The notes below the pieces were generated by a model. That model was not told where the DNA came from. It saw nothing but the letters and a program-made list of their open reading frames with translations, and did no database searches. From Paracoccus sp. MKU1 (GTDB lineage Bacteria > Pseudomonadota > Alphaproteobacteria > Rhodobacterales > Rhodobacteraceae), in contig NZ_LLWQ01000011.1 in the NCBI RefSeq assembly GCF_001447385.1, positions 1-48,782 of the forward strand: a stretch of DNA of 48,782 nucleotides, written 5' to 3'. Numbering within the stretch: the stretch's first letter is position 1; each line of letters begins with the position of its first letter. Shown here one piece after another: positions 24,305 through 32,671 of the stretch. Position numbers and translations under genes: made by a program.

Positions 24305-25360
24305 TCACGGCGCCAGTATCGGACCCATGAAGCGGCTCACGTCCTCCGGGGCAAGTTGTGGCCGGACCCAGGCCCGAAGCGCATCCCGCCCGCGCGCCAC
24401 GAGATCGTCGTTGAAATCCCCCAGCATCGGCGAGAGTGCCAGCGCCTCGACCCCGGCCTCGCTGGCCCGGGCGACCAGCGCCTCCCGCGCGATCCGTCCT
24501 GCCGGATCGTTGTCGCAGACGATATAGAGCCTGCGCAGCTGCGCAGGGAACAGGAGGGCTGAGAGGTGACCCGCAGACAGGGCGGCGACCATCGGCAGAC
24601 CGGGCAAGACCTGGCGCAGCGACAGGATCGTCTCAATGCCCTCGCCCGCGGCCAGTATATCCTGCGCGCGGCCGAAGCGGGCGCCGTGCCCGAGAAGCGC
24701 GCCCATCGCTTTTCGCGGTGGATCGAGAGGTGCCTTCTGTCTGCCGTCCCGTGCAAGCCAGGTACGATGCGCGCCGGTGAACGTCCCCTCGAGTTCGGTG
24801 ACGGCGGCAATCAGCGCAGGCCAGGTCTCGGTCGCCCCCCCGCCCTCGGGCCGCCAATAGCAGTCCGGCAGAAAGCGCAACGGATCGGCGTCCTGCAGAT
24901 CCGCGATACCACGCCCGCGCAGATAGGTTTCGGCAAGGCTGCCCGCGATGGGCCGGGCCATGCGCCAGAGCCGTTGCGCCGCGCCGGTCGAGCCGGATGG
25001 TCCCGCGATGTGCCGCGAAGGGTGGTCCGGTGCGGCTGGCGCCTCCTGCGGCAGGCTGAGAAACCGGCGGGCTTCCTCGGCGATCTCGGCGAACTCCACC
25101 AGCCCGAGACTTTCGCGGATGACGTCGAGAAGGTCGCCATGTTCGGAACTGGCCGCATCGACCCATTTCCCCGCTGCCCCCTTGCCCGATGCGCGACCCG
25201 TCAGCCGGACGAACATAGACCGACCTGGCCTGTTGCGCACGTCGCCGACCAGCCAGTAGTTGCCCTGCTTGCGCCCGTTCGACAGGTAATGCCGACAGAC
25301 CGCCTCGGCCTGTCGGCCGAGACGCTCCGCCAGATCGGTGGCCGTGAGCCGGGTCATCAC
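24305..25360 (-). CDS. Toprim-domain primase-like protein
   Basis: A 351-residue protein. The N-terminal 100 residues (LSNGRKQGNYWLVGDVRNRPGRSMFVRL, WVDAASSEHGDLLDVIRE) resemble the DNA-binding part of plasmid and phage primases. The middle (RGIADLQDADPLRFLPDCYW) is a known connecting block. The Toprim fold follows with the catalytic Glu in AAGEGIETILSLR (near residue 236) and the DxD-type motif VCDNDPAGR (near 280). It probably makes primers or processes single-stranded DNA on entry into a recipient. It overlaps the strawberry-notch-like gene upstream by ATGA, so the two are translationally coupled. Confidence 0.85.
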   Translation of the reverse strand: MMTRLTATDLAERLGRQAEAVCRHYLSNGRKQGNYWLVGDVRNRPGRSMFVRLTGRASGKGAAGKWVDAASSEHGDLLDVIRESLGLVEFAEIAEEARRFLSLPQEAPAAPDHPSRHIAGPSGSTGAAQRLWRMARPIAGSLAETYLRGRGIADLQDADPLRFLPDCYWRPEGGGATETWPALIAAVTELEGTFTGAHRTWLARDGRQKAPLDPPRKAMGALLGHGARFGRAQDILAAGEGIETILSLRQVLPGLPMVAALSAGHLSALLFPAQLRRLYIVCDNDPAGRIAREALVARASEAGVEALALSPMLGDFNDDLVARGRDALRAWVRPQLAPEDVSRFMGPILAP

Positions 25361-28300
25361 GCCGCCTCCCGCTCGCCGATCCGCTCGATCGGAAACCGCG
25401 CGAAGAGCTTTCCGAGCACCTCGATGCCGGTGGCGTCGACGGGCACGAAGAAGCGCAGCTTCCAGGCGATGATTTCGGTGAAGAGACCATAGGCCCGCAG
25501 CCGCTCGCGCATCGCCTCGGTGAAGCCCATAAGCTCGATGCGCTGCACGCCCATGACCCGCGCGCGGCGGAGTTGCAGCCCTTCGGCGAGATCAAGGATG
25601 GTGCGCCCCTCTATCAGCGCGGCATGGGCGGCCTCCGGGGTCAGGGTAGTCATCGTCCCGGTGACCGAGGCCGTCGCGGCCCAGGCGGGCGAGACACGGC
25701 GACCGATGATCCGTTCGCCGTCATCGGCCTGCAGGCGATAGACGCGGGTCGAGTCCGGTGGCAGGCGCTTCCAGATCGGCAAGAGAAGCCCCGTCACCAT
25801 ATGGAGCGTGCTCTCAGTGAACTCCGGCACGCCCGCGCATTCCGCATCCCATGCCGAAGAGAAGCGGGCGACATCGGCCTCGACCCAATGGGTCTCGCCC
25901 ATCAGCCGCAACGGCACCGCCTGCCCCTCCATGGGCCGGATCAGCCGCACCCGCCGCTCGATCTCGCCATCATCGAGCATGATGCTGGTCGTGGGGATCT
26001 GCACCGCGGCCCGGCCCGAGCGTTCGTTGATCAGGAGCCGCGCCCGCGGATCGGAGAGTTCGGCCAGCGCCGCCTCGCGGGTGACAGGCTGGTTTCGACG
26101 GCGTTCCGCGATGGTCAGAAGCCGGGTTTCGGCACCGGTGCCGGGATGGGTGTGGATCACCTGGCGGTCGATGACCCGGAAGCTTTCGGCGCGGAGGGTC
26201 TCAAGCCCCATGTCGTAGCTGCCCGAGGCCATGGCCCCGGCAATCCGCGCCTCGAGGAGCTGCTCGAAGGCTGCGAAGAGAATGCCCTGCAACGCGATGG
26301 GGAGAGCCAAGAGACGGTTGAGGAAGGTGGTGATCGGCGGCAGATCGTCCTTCAGGCCTGTCGCATCCATCAGCTTCAGGCCGGTCGCTGCTTCAAAGGC
26401 CTCGAGCGAGCAGCCGTCCACCTTGCCTTTCGCGATCAGCTGATAGAGCTGGCGCAGCGCATCGCGGGCATAGGCCGATTCCAGATTGTCCTCAGGCCGG
26501 AACAGGCCCTGTCCGCCGGTCTGGCGCTGGCCGCGGGTGATTGCGCCCAGCGTGTCGAGGCGGCGGGCGATGGTCGAAAGGAAGCGCTTCTCGGCCTTCA
26601 CATCGGTCGCGATGGGCCGGAAGAGCGGCGGCTGGGCCTGATTGGTGCGGTTCGTACGGCCAAGGCCCTGGATCGCCGCATCCGCCTTCCAGCCCGGTTC
26701 CAGCAGATAATGGACCCGCAGCCGCTGGTTCCTTGCGCCAAGATCGGCGTGGTAGCTCCGCCCCGTGCCGCCCGCGTCGCTGAAAACGAGGATCCGCTTG
26801 AGGTCCTCCATGAAGGCCGAGGTCTCGGCAAGGTTGGCGGAAGCGGCGCGGTTTTCTACGGCAAGGCGCGCCTCGCGCCCCTCGCCCTTGCGGACGATCC
26901 GGCGGGATCGGCCTGTCACTTCGGCGACCTGATCCTTCCCGAAATGCTGGACGATCTGGTCGAGCGCGCCCGGGACGGCCGGGAGGCCGGCAAGCTGTTC
27001 GATCAGGGCGTCGCGCCGGGCAACAGCCTCGCGGCATTCCACGGGGTGGCCATCGCGGAACACGGGGCGCGACGAGAGGTTGCCCTCCCCATCGGTAAAG
27101 GGCTCATGCAGCTGAACCGGGAAGGAATGCTGCAGGTAGGACAGGACGTATTCACGCGGCGACAGGTCCGTATTCAGATCATTCCACTCCTCGGTCGGGA
27201 TCTCCGCCAGACGCCGTTCCATCAGGGCCTCGCCGGTGGAGACGATCTGCACGACGCTGGCATGGCCCGCCGCAAGGTCCCCTTCGATCGCCCGCAGGAG
27301 CGTCGGGGTCTTCATCGAGGTCAGGAGATGGCCGAAGAAGCGCTGCTTGGTGCTCTCGAAGGCCGAGCGCGCGGCGGATTTCGCCTGCCGGTTCAACGTG
27401 CCCTCGCGCCCGGTGATGTTGGCCGCCTCCATCGCCGCGTCGAGGTTGTTGTGGATGACGGCGAAGGCCCCGGCATAGGCATCATAGATGCGACGTTGCT
27501 CCGCGCTCAGGCGGTGTTCCAGAAGGTCGTACTCCACGCCCTCATACGACAGGGACCGGGCGGTATAGAGGCCGAGCGCCCGCAGATCACGGGCCAGCAC
27601 CTCCATGGCGGCCACGCCGCCCGCCTCGATCGCTTCGACGAATTCGGCACGGGTGGCGAAGGGGAAATCCTCGCCGCCCCAGAGCCCGAGGCGCTGCGCA
27701 TAGGCCAGGTTGTGCACGGTGGTCGCCCCAGTGGCCGAGACATAGACGATGCGCGCCTCGGGCAGCGCATGCTGAAGCCGCAGCCCGGCCCGGCCTTGCT
27801 GTGATGCGGCGACATCGCCGCGTTCGCCCTTCCCGCCCCCGGCATTCTGCATGGCATGGCTCTCGTCGAAGATGATGACCCCGTCGAAGTCGCGGCCCAA
27901 CCAATCGACGATCTGGCGGACCCGCGAAACCTTCTCCCCACGGTCGTCGGAGCGCAGCGTGGCATAGGTTGTGAACAGGATGCCTTCGGCCAGCGTGATC
28001 GGCTTGCCCTGGGCAAAGCGCGCGAGCGGGGTGATCAGAAGCCGCTCCTGCCCGAGCGCTTGCCAGTCGCGCTGCGCATCCTCGATCAGCTTGTCGGATT
28101 TGCTGATCCAGAGGGCCTTGCGCCGCCCGCGGAGCCAGTTGTCGAGAAGGATGCCCGCCGATTGCCGCCCCTTCCCCGCCCCGGTGCCGTCACCCAGCAT
28201 GAAACCGCGCCGGAAGCGGACGGCCCCCTCGGCATCATCGTGCGCGGCGCTTACCGTGTCGAAGGTGGCATCGACCGTCCAGGACCCGGCCAGGTGACCT

Positions 28301-29682
28301 GCATGCGCCTCGCCCGCATAGATCACGGTCTCAAGCTGCGCCTCGGACAGGCGGGCGCGGATGTCGGAGGGCAACAGGGGCCGATAGGTCGGACGCGGCG
28401 GCGCGACCGAGGCCATGGCCGCCGATTGCACCAACCGGGTCGGATGCGGTTGGGCGCCGGGGATGCGGATCGCCTGCAGCGCATAGGGCTCGTAGATGGC
28501 ATCGGACAGGCGTCCGCCTTCGGGCGGCGTCCAGTCGATGGCGTCATACCCGAGTTCGACAGCTTCGGGATTTCTGCCTTGCGTCGGCACGGGACGTGCC
28601 GGGCGGATTGGCCGACCACGCGTACTACGGACTGGCGGCGACAAGGAACGGCCGACCGGAGCGGTCAGCTGCGGCAAGGACTCCGGAAGGCGCCCGGGCA
28701 CTTGCGCCGCGATCCATCCGAGCAGCGTCTGCACATCCGGCGCAACGTCCGGCGAGGCCGGAAAGGCGGCAGGATCCTCGGCGGGCTGCTTGTCGATCAC
28801 GGTCAGCCGCGTCTCGATCGTCGTGCCATGCCGCGCATAGACCGATCCGTCGATCGCAGCGGAGAAGACCACCCGACCGCGCGCCTGAAGCCAGATGAAG
28901 GCGTCCCGCCAGGCCGGTGCCTCGGGCGCGAAACCCGCCCCCGTGATAGCGACCAGCCGCCCGCCGGGCGCAAGACGCGCGAGCGCCGAGGCGATGTGTC
29001 GAAAGGCGGCCTCCGTGTGGCGCCCCGCGACATGGGCCAGGGCCGAGAACGGCGGGTTCATCACGACGACGGACGGCACGAGCCCCGCATCCAGATGGTC
29101 ATCAATCTGTGCCGCGTCGACCCGCGACAGGATCGCGGCCGGAAAGAGGGCGGAAAGGAGATCGGCGCGCGTCGCCGCGAATTCGTTGAGGATCAGCCCG
29201 CCGCCCAGCGTTTCGGCGAGAATGGCCATCAGGCCGGTTCCGGCCGAGGGTTCGAGCACGACATCCTCAGGGGTGATCCGAGCCGCAGCCAGAGCCGCAA
29301 GGCCGAGCGGGATCGGTGTGCTGAACTGCTGAAAATTCTGGCTGTCCTCCGAGCGGCGGGTCTGGCTCGGCATCAGGGCCGCGATTTTCGTGAGCTGCGC
29401 CAACCGGGCGTCCATGCTGACGGCCTTGCGGAACAGCGCAGGGCCATACTTGCGCAGGAACAGGACCGTGGCGACCTCGCAGGCCTCATAGGCGGATTTC
29501 CAATCCCAGACGCCGGCAGCGTCCGAGGCGCCGAAGGCGGTTTCCATGGCCGCGCGCAGGATCGCAGCGTCGATGCGCGCGCCGCGCTCGAGATGCGGAA
29601 GCAGAAGCCGGGCCGCGGCCAGGATGGCCGTAGCAGGCGAAATCGATGCGGCCGGAGCGGCCGCGGGGGAAAGGCTGTTCAT
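25357..29682 (-). CDS. Strawberry-notch-like N6-methylase/helicase
   Basis: A very large protein, about 1441 residues. The N-terminal part holds an SAM-dependent methylase: LEPSAGTGLMAILAE (SAM loop, near residue 165) and VVMNPPFSAL (NPPF catalytic motif of N6-adenine methylases, near 209). The central part is an SF2 helicase: GDGTGAGKGRQSAGILLDN (P-loop, near 500), VIIFDESHAM (Walker B, near 604), and YVSATGATT. The C-terminal helicase half has VQIVSTGEALMERR and GLGRTNRTNQAQPP (motif VI type, near 1005). Such proteins are hallmarks of large alphaproteobacterial mobile elements and are thought to protect or remodel incoming DNA. ATG 29682 begins the alignable part. A shared leader precedes it (29704-29780). 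Confidence 0.9.
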   Translation of the reverse strand: MNSLSPAAAPAASISPATAILAAARLLLPHLERGARIDAAILRAAMETAFGASDAAGVWDWKSAYEACEVATVLFLRKYGPALFRKAVSMDARLAQLTKIAALMPSQTRRSEDSQNFQQFSTPIPLGLAALAAARITPEDVVLEPSAGTGLMAILAETLGGGLILNEFAATRADLLSALFPAAILSRVDAAQIDDHLDAGLVPSVVVMNPPFSALAHVAGRHTEAAFRHIASALARLAPGGRLVAITGAGFAPEAPAWRDAFIWLQARGRVVFSAAIDGSVYARHGTTIETRLTVIDKQPAEDPAAFPASPDVAPDVQTLLGWIAAQVPGRLPESLPQLTAPVGRSLSPPVRSTRGRPIRPARPVPTQGRNPEAVELGYDAIDWTPPEGGRLSDAIYEPYALQAIRIPGAQPHPTRLVQSAAMASVAPPRPTYRPLLPSDIRARLSEAQLETVIYAGEAHAGHLAGSWTVDATFDTVSAAHDDAEGAVRFRRGFMLGDGTGAGKGRQSAGILLDNWLRGRRKALWISKSDKLIEDAQRDWQALGQERLLITPLARFAQGKPITLAEGILFTTYATLRSDDRGEKVSRVRQIVDWLGRDFDGVIIFDESHAMQNAGGGKGERGDVAASQQGRAGLRLQHALPEARIVYVSATGATTVHNLAYAQRLGLWGGEDFPFATRAEFVEAIEAGGVAAMEVLARDLRALGLYTARSLSYEGVEYDLLEHRLSAEQRRIYDAYAGAFAVIHNNLDAAMEAANITGREGTLNRQAKSAARSAFESTKQRFFGHLLTSMKTPTLLRAIEGDLAAGHASVVQIVSTGEALMERRLAEIPTEEWNDLNTDLSPREYVLSYLQHSFPVQLHEPFTDGEGNLSSRPVFRDGHPVECREAVARRDALIEQLAGLPAVPGALDQIVQHFGKDQVAEVTGRSRRIVRKGEGREARLAVENRAASANLAETSAFMEDLKRILVFSDAGGTGRSYHADLGARNQRLRVHYLLEPGWKADAAIQGLGRTNRTNQAQPPLFRPIATDVKAEKRFLSTIARRLDTLGAITRGQRQTGGQGLFRPEDNLESAYARDALRQLYQLIAKGKVDGCSLEAFEAATGLKLMDATGLKDDLPPITTFLNRLLALPIALQGILFAAFEQLLEARIAGAMASGSYDMGLETLRAESFRVIDRQVIHTHPGTGAETRLLTIAERRRNQPVTREAALAELSDPRARLLINERSGRAAVQIPTTSIMLDDGEIERRVRLIRPMEGQAVPLRLMGETHWVEADVARFSSAWDAECAGVPEFTESTLHMVTGLLLPIWKRLPPDSTRVYRLQADDGERIIGRRVSPAWAATASVTGTMTTLTPEAAHAALIEGRTILDLAEGLQLRRARVMGVQRIELMGFTEAMRERLRAYGLFTEIIAWKLRFFVPVDATGIEVLGKLFARFPIERIGEREAA

Positions 29683-29703
29683 GTCGGAGGACCTCGGGAG
29701 AGC

Positions 29704-29780
29704 GGGACGGGCAAGGTTCCGGACGGCGCTCTCTCCCCCGCCCGGACCCGCCCTGTCGCGGCCCCCCTCTCCCTCTCGCA
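29704..29780 (-). promoter_or_regulatory. Nested-hairpin leader, copy 1 (strawberry-notch-like gene)
   Basis: Weakest of four related leaders. On the minus strand GCGAGAGGGAGAGG is followed by GCGACAGGGC and, 37 bases later, GCCCGTCCC, which close an outer stem, then the start of the coding sequence. See the findings for the family. Confidence 0.4.
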
Positions 29781-29787
29781 CGCGCCG

Positions 29788-29825
29788 CAAAAAGGAAGCG
29801 CCCCGACCTCGCGGTGGGGCGCTTC
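29788..29825 (-). terminator. Terminator after the antitoxin-like gene
   Basis: On the minus strand GAAGCGCCCC/GGGGCGCTTC, a perfect 10-base-pair stem with an 11-base loop, is followed by CTTTTTG. This is a classic intrinsic terminator, 4 bases after the stop of the gene at 29829-30473. Confidence 0.85.
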
Positions 29826-29828
29826 AGG

Positions 29829-30473
29829 TCACCCGAAGCGGCGACCGGCTTCGGTGAAGGTGTAATCGTTGGCGCGCAGGCTCTCGTCGACCGCCTCGTC
29901 GGAGGTGAGATACTCGTATTCCCGCTCGAGCTGCCGATAGAGCCAACGGGCGAGGTCGCGCAGCGCCTCGGTGACGATGTCCTCGGCATCGGGTGTCATG
30001 TCCTGCCCGGTCGGGCTGTCGCGTTCGACACTGATGCGCATGCTGTATTCATGCGAGTAATGCCCGTAATGGGTGATCTCGGCGCGCAGCTGGAAGAAGT
30101 TGCGCCGCTGGATCGCCTGGAGCCGGTCCGCGATCCCGTGCAGCACGGCGTCCTGCGGAGCATAGGCACGCAGTCGGGCCGCTGCCCCTCTGGCATGTCG
30201 CCAGACCCCTTCGTAGCAAGCGCCGTCGCCCTGCGACCAGAAGCCCCGGAACCAGATGCAGGGGTCCTGACGCGTGCCGCCGCCCATCAGACGGACGGTC
30301 CTGGTCCGGAAGTGGATGCCGAGAATTTCTGCGATGCTCTGGAAATCCTCGTAGACGGCATCGTACCAGTCGTAATCGAAGCCCCCCTCACGATACCAGG
30401 CGCGGGCCTTTTCCTTCGCCGCCTCGGACAGTTCATCGAGGCGGTAGACCGTGGTTTCGATCACTTCAGGCAT
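29829..30473 (-). CDS. Conserved protein annotated in relatives as antitoxin of a stability system
   Basis: A 214-residue protein beginning MPEVIETTVYRLDELSEAAK. Characteristic segments are KARAWYREGGFDYDWYDAVYEDF, WFRGFWSQGDGACYEG and VERDSPTGQDM, ending with LARWLYRQLEREYEYLTSDEAVDE. As I recall, close relatives in alphaproteobacterial elements are labelled antitoxin of toxin-antitoxin stability system. There is no toxin-like gene beside it, so the label should be treated with caution. The protein is soluble with no catalytic motif. ATG 30473 is preferred to ATG 30482; the start overlaps the gene upstream by 8 bases. Confidence 0.75.
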   Translation of the reverse strand: MPEVIETTVYRLDELSEAAKEKARAWYREGGFDYDWYDAVYEDFQSIAEILGIHFRTRTVRLMGGGTRQDPCIWFRGFWSQGDGACYEGVWRHARGAAARLRAYAPQDAVLHGIADRLQAIQRRNFFQLRAEITHYGHYSHEYSMRISVERDSPTGQDMTPDAEDIVTEALRDLARWLYRQLEREYEYLTSDEAVDESLRANDYTFTEAGRRFG

Positions 30474-30882
30474 GGCTCGCACCCTCCGTCAGCAGGTCCG
30501 ACAGCCATGCATCGGTGGAGATCCAGTCGACCGTCTCGCCGGTCGCAAGGTCGATCACATGCGCCCCGCCGCCGAACCCTTCGACCCGAGGCTTCGAGCA
30601 GGTCGAGGCATATTGCAGGCCCCACCGGCCCGTCAGGCCAAAGGCGGCGGCGCAGCGTTTCACGAAGGCGATGACCTGCGCGGGATCGCCCGTGCCCTCG
30701 TCGCGCATCCAGAGCATCGTGCCGCCGTGCTCGGGCTGGATCGACAGCGCGAACCCGTCCGAGGGCGGGTCCTCCGTCGCGTTCTGTTGCGACAAGGCGG
30801 TATAGAGCTCGAGCGCGCGGGCGGCATTCTCGGGCGTACCCACGTCAAGCAGGCAGGAAAACTGCGTGTAGTAATCAGCCAT
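30466..30882 (-). CDS. Hypothetical element-backbone protein
   Basis: A 138-residue acidic protein (MADYYTQFSCLLDVGTPENAARALELY… with PEHGGTMLWMRDEGTG and WGLQYASTCSKPRVEGFGGGAHVIDLATGETVDWI). The tail is helical (STDAWLSDLL). No domain is recognised from memory, but the sequence has good composition and is conserved in style with backbone genes. It is coupled to the antitoxin-like gene by an 8-base overlap. A hairpin lies between it and the next gene upstream. Confidence 0.7.
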   Translation of the reverse strand: MADYYTQFSCLLDVGTPENAARALELYTALSQQNATEDPPSDGFALSIQPEHGGTMLWMRDEGTGDPAQVIAFVKRCAAAFGLTGRWGLQYASTCSKPRVEGFGGGAHVIDLATGETVDWISTDAWLSDLLTEGASHA

Positions 30883-30903
30883 GACAGCCTCTGGACAAGC
30901 GAA

Positions 30904-30924
30904 GGCCCGGTGCGCGACCGGGCC
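30904..30924 (-). terminator. Terminator-like hairpin
   Basis: GGCCCGGT/ACCGGGCC, 8 perfect base pairs with a 5-base loop, in the gap between the genes at 30949-31497 and 30466-30882. The U tract is short (TT). Confidence 0.5.
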
Positions 30925-30948
30925 GGTTTCGGGGAAAGGACGAGGACA

Positions 30949-31497
30949 TCAGGCGGCTTGCGGCAGGCTGAGCAGCGCCGCCGCTTCTTCCCGCCAGACG
31001 GGATCGACCAGCCGCGCCTCGAGAAGGCTGGCCTGGTCCCGCAGGGTTCTTGCGGTTTTTCCATCACCGCGCCCGTCTGCGGCGAAGGCCTTGCCGCGCA
31101 GCCGGCTCGCCTCGGTCACGATCCGGCGCGCCTCGGCGTCCGAGGCGACGGGCGGTTGCCATAGGATGACCCCGGCGCGGATCGCTCCAGCGAGAACGAG
31201 ACCCTGCGCGCGATCCTCGATGAACGCCAAACGCGGCAGAAAGCCGGGACGAGCGACCGCGCCCGGATAGTCGCCGTTCAGCACGACCCGCGCAGCAAGG
31301 CGCATGGCCTCTTCGGCACAGGTGACCTCGCCGAGGGGAAGACTGTGCTCCTGCGGCGCAGCAGCATCGTTCAGGCTGATGCGACCGAGGCAGGAGACAC
31401 GCAGCGGCAACCTCCGCGCGCCCTGCAGCGCGGGAAGGACGTCATGGGCCAGGATCTGGCCGATGGGGCGGAAGCCGCCCTGTCGGGAAAGGATCAT
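30949..31497 (-). CDS. Hypothetical protein with the shared leader
   Basis: A 182-residue protein starting MILSRQGGFRPIGQILAHDVLPAL. It has a central segment FLPRLAFIEDRAQGLVLAGAIRAGVILWQPP that could be a domain core, and a helical charged C-terminus (EARRIVTEASRLRGKAFA). ATG 31497 is preferred because GGAG sits correctly upstream, directly after the conserved hairpin; an ATG at 31545 would place the leader inside the coding region. No function is known to me. It is probably transcribed alone, between a terminator upstream and a hairpin downstream. Confidence 0.65.
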   Translation of the reverse strand: MILSRQGGFRPIGQILAHDVLPALQGARRLPLRVSCLGRISLNDAAAPQEHSLPLGEVTCAEEAMRLAARVVLNGDYPGAVARPGFLPRLAFIEDRAQGLVLAGAIRAGVILWQPPVASDAEARRIVTEASRLRGKAFAADGRGDGKTARTLRDQASLLEARLVDPVWREEAAALLSLPQAA

Positions 31498-31509
31498 CGG
31501 GAACACTCC

Positions 31510-31580
31510 GCGACGGGCGGCGGAGGCCTCTCCTCCACCTCGCATCCGTCACGGCCCAAAGGCCCGCCCTCTTCCTCTCC
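31510..31580 (-). promoter_or_regulatory. Nested-hairpin leader, copy 2
   Basis: On the minus strand GGAGAGGAAGAG is followed by CCGTGACGG, an inner hairpin GGTGGAGGagaggCCTCCGCC, and CCCGTCGCGGAG, whose GGAG is the ribosome-binding site of the gene starting at 31497. Confidence 0.6.
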
Positions 31581-31634
31581 GCTGGGGGCTGCGGCCCGGG
31601 CCTGGCGCGTGCCTTCGCGCTGCAACCGCGGCGG

Positions 31635-31664
31635 AAAAGCCCGGAACCCGCGCGCGGGTCCGGG
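31635..31664 (-). terminator. Terminator after the small membrane protein gene
   Basis: On the minus strand GCCCGGACCCGCG pairs with CGCGGGTtCCGGGC (one bulged base) and is followed by TTTT. It lies about 28 bases after the stop of the gene at 31693-31857. Confidence 0.75.
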
Positions 31665-31692
31665 CCGTGCAGGCTTGAGGCGCTGCCGCGCC

Positions 31693-31857
31693 TCAGGCCC
31701 AGGGATCGAGCTCCAGTTTCACCATGCTCTCCTCGCCGTCGAATTCATCGGCGGGCATGGCGCCATGGGTGCCGTCACCGGCCTCGAACACGACGATCGA
31801 CACGAGCAATGTGGCGGCGAGGCTGGCGGCGAAGGCGATGGCATCTGCATAGGACAT
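31693..31857 (-). CDS. Small single-span membrane protein
   Basis: A 54-residue protein. Residues 5-24 (DAIAFAASLAATLLVSIVVF) form one membrane helix; the remaining 30 residues are acidic. AGGAG is just upstream of ATG 31857 and a strong terminator follows, so it looks like a real single-gene unit. The 5' side can also form a hairpin whose 3' arm (GACAGG) runs into the AGGAG, the same architecture as the shared leaders. No family is recognised. Confidence 0.55.
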   Translation of the reverse strand: MSYADAIAFAASLAATLLVSIVVFEAGDGTHGAMPADEFDGEESMVKLELDPWA

Positions 31858-32274
31858 GGGTTCCGGCTCCTGTCTTGGAGGCGAGGGACCATCCCCCGCG
31901 CGACAGGCGCCCGAAGTGTCTGACCGGAACTGCACTCACCCTCGCGTGTTCAGGCCCCTGAACGCCGAGGGCGGCACGCGCGCGTAAGCCGACCCCTGTG
32001 GGGTTGAATGCCAAAGAGACGGATCAGACCAAGGTCAGCGAATGGAAGCGGGAGATGGTCTTTGCCGCAGATCGGCTGCCGGACTCCCGTCACAGATTCC
32101 CTGCCGTGCCAGCCTTGACGCTCCGCGTCTCGATCCAAACGGAACTGGGTGCCGGTGATTTCGCACCCGATCCCGACGCCAGAATGCGGGTCGAGAGGCC
32201 GGGTGAAACTGGCACTTGATCCACGCACGGGCATGCAGCCACGCCCTGCATCGACGGACAGCGTCGCCGGGGCT
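31858..32274. other. 417-base interval, no gene recognised
   Basis: The interval holds the leader of the small membrane protein and the 3' side of the gene at 32275-32580. A plus-strand frame of about 73 codons (31998-32219, GTG start) has acceptable composition but no ribosome-binding site or recognisable motif, so it is not called. Confidence 0.35.
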
Positions 32275-32580
32275 TCAGTCCCAGAGCCCCTCCGCGATCT
32301 CGCGCGCGACCATGGCACGCGCCTTTAGCATGACCTCGTCGCCGGACAGGTCGGCATGGCCAAAGAACCGGGCCCTGGCACCAAGCTGAATCCAGTCGGC
32401 GTAACGGCAATACGCGCGCGCCTCCAGACGGAAGGCGCGCAGGTCTTCGGCCCAGTGGGGCTTCGGTTCCACGACGACGGTGATCCCGTTGGATGTCTCT
32501 TCCCAGGGAAGCGACCGCTCGGCCACCGGGTTGGTGCGGTCCTCGCGGAAGATCTCGTCGATATCGATGACAGGGGGCAT
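32275..32580 (-). CDS. Hypothetical element-backbone protein
   Basis: A 101-residue protein (MPPVIDIDEIFREDRTNPVAERSLPWEE… ending …MVAREIAEGLWD). The centre, HWAEDLRAFRLEARAYCRYADWIQLGARARFFGHADLSGDE, is helical and rich in aromatic residues and Arg. It follows parB by about 90 bases with a hairpin between them, so it may be expressed at a reduced level from the parB transcript. ATG 32580 has GGAGACACC just upstream. Function unknown. Confidence 0.65.
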   Translation of the reverse strand: MPPVIDIDEIFREDRTNPVAERSLPWEETSNGITVVVEPKPHWAEDLRAFRLEARAYCRYADWIQLGARARFFGHADLSGDEVMLKARAMVAREIAEGLWD

Positions 32581-32600
32581 GGTGTCTCCAAAAGCGGAAA

Positions 32601-32621
32601 GGCCCGGCAAGTGGCCGGGCC
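32601..32621 (-). terminator. Hairpin after parB
   Basis: GGCCCGGC/GCCGGGCC, 8 base pairs, followed on the minus strand by TTTCC. It is a probable terminator or attenuator between parB and the gene at 32275-32580. Confidence 0.6.
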
Positions 32622-32671
32622 AGGAAATGATGATCGGGCAAGATGGGGCGACCTTCGCCGCCCCAGGGTGA

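Noticed and set aside
25573..29865. Two very long plus-strand open frames opposite the strawberry-notch-like gene
   Set aside because: They are shadows in GC-rich DNA. The minus strand carries methylase and helicase motifs throughout.
31998..32219. Plus-strand 73-codon frame
   Set aside because: Acceptable composition but GTG start without ribosome-binding site and no known relative; not enough to call.
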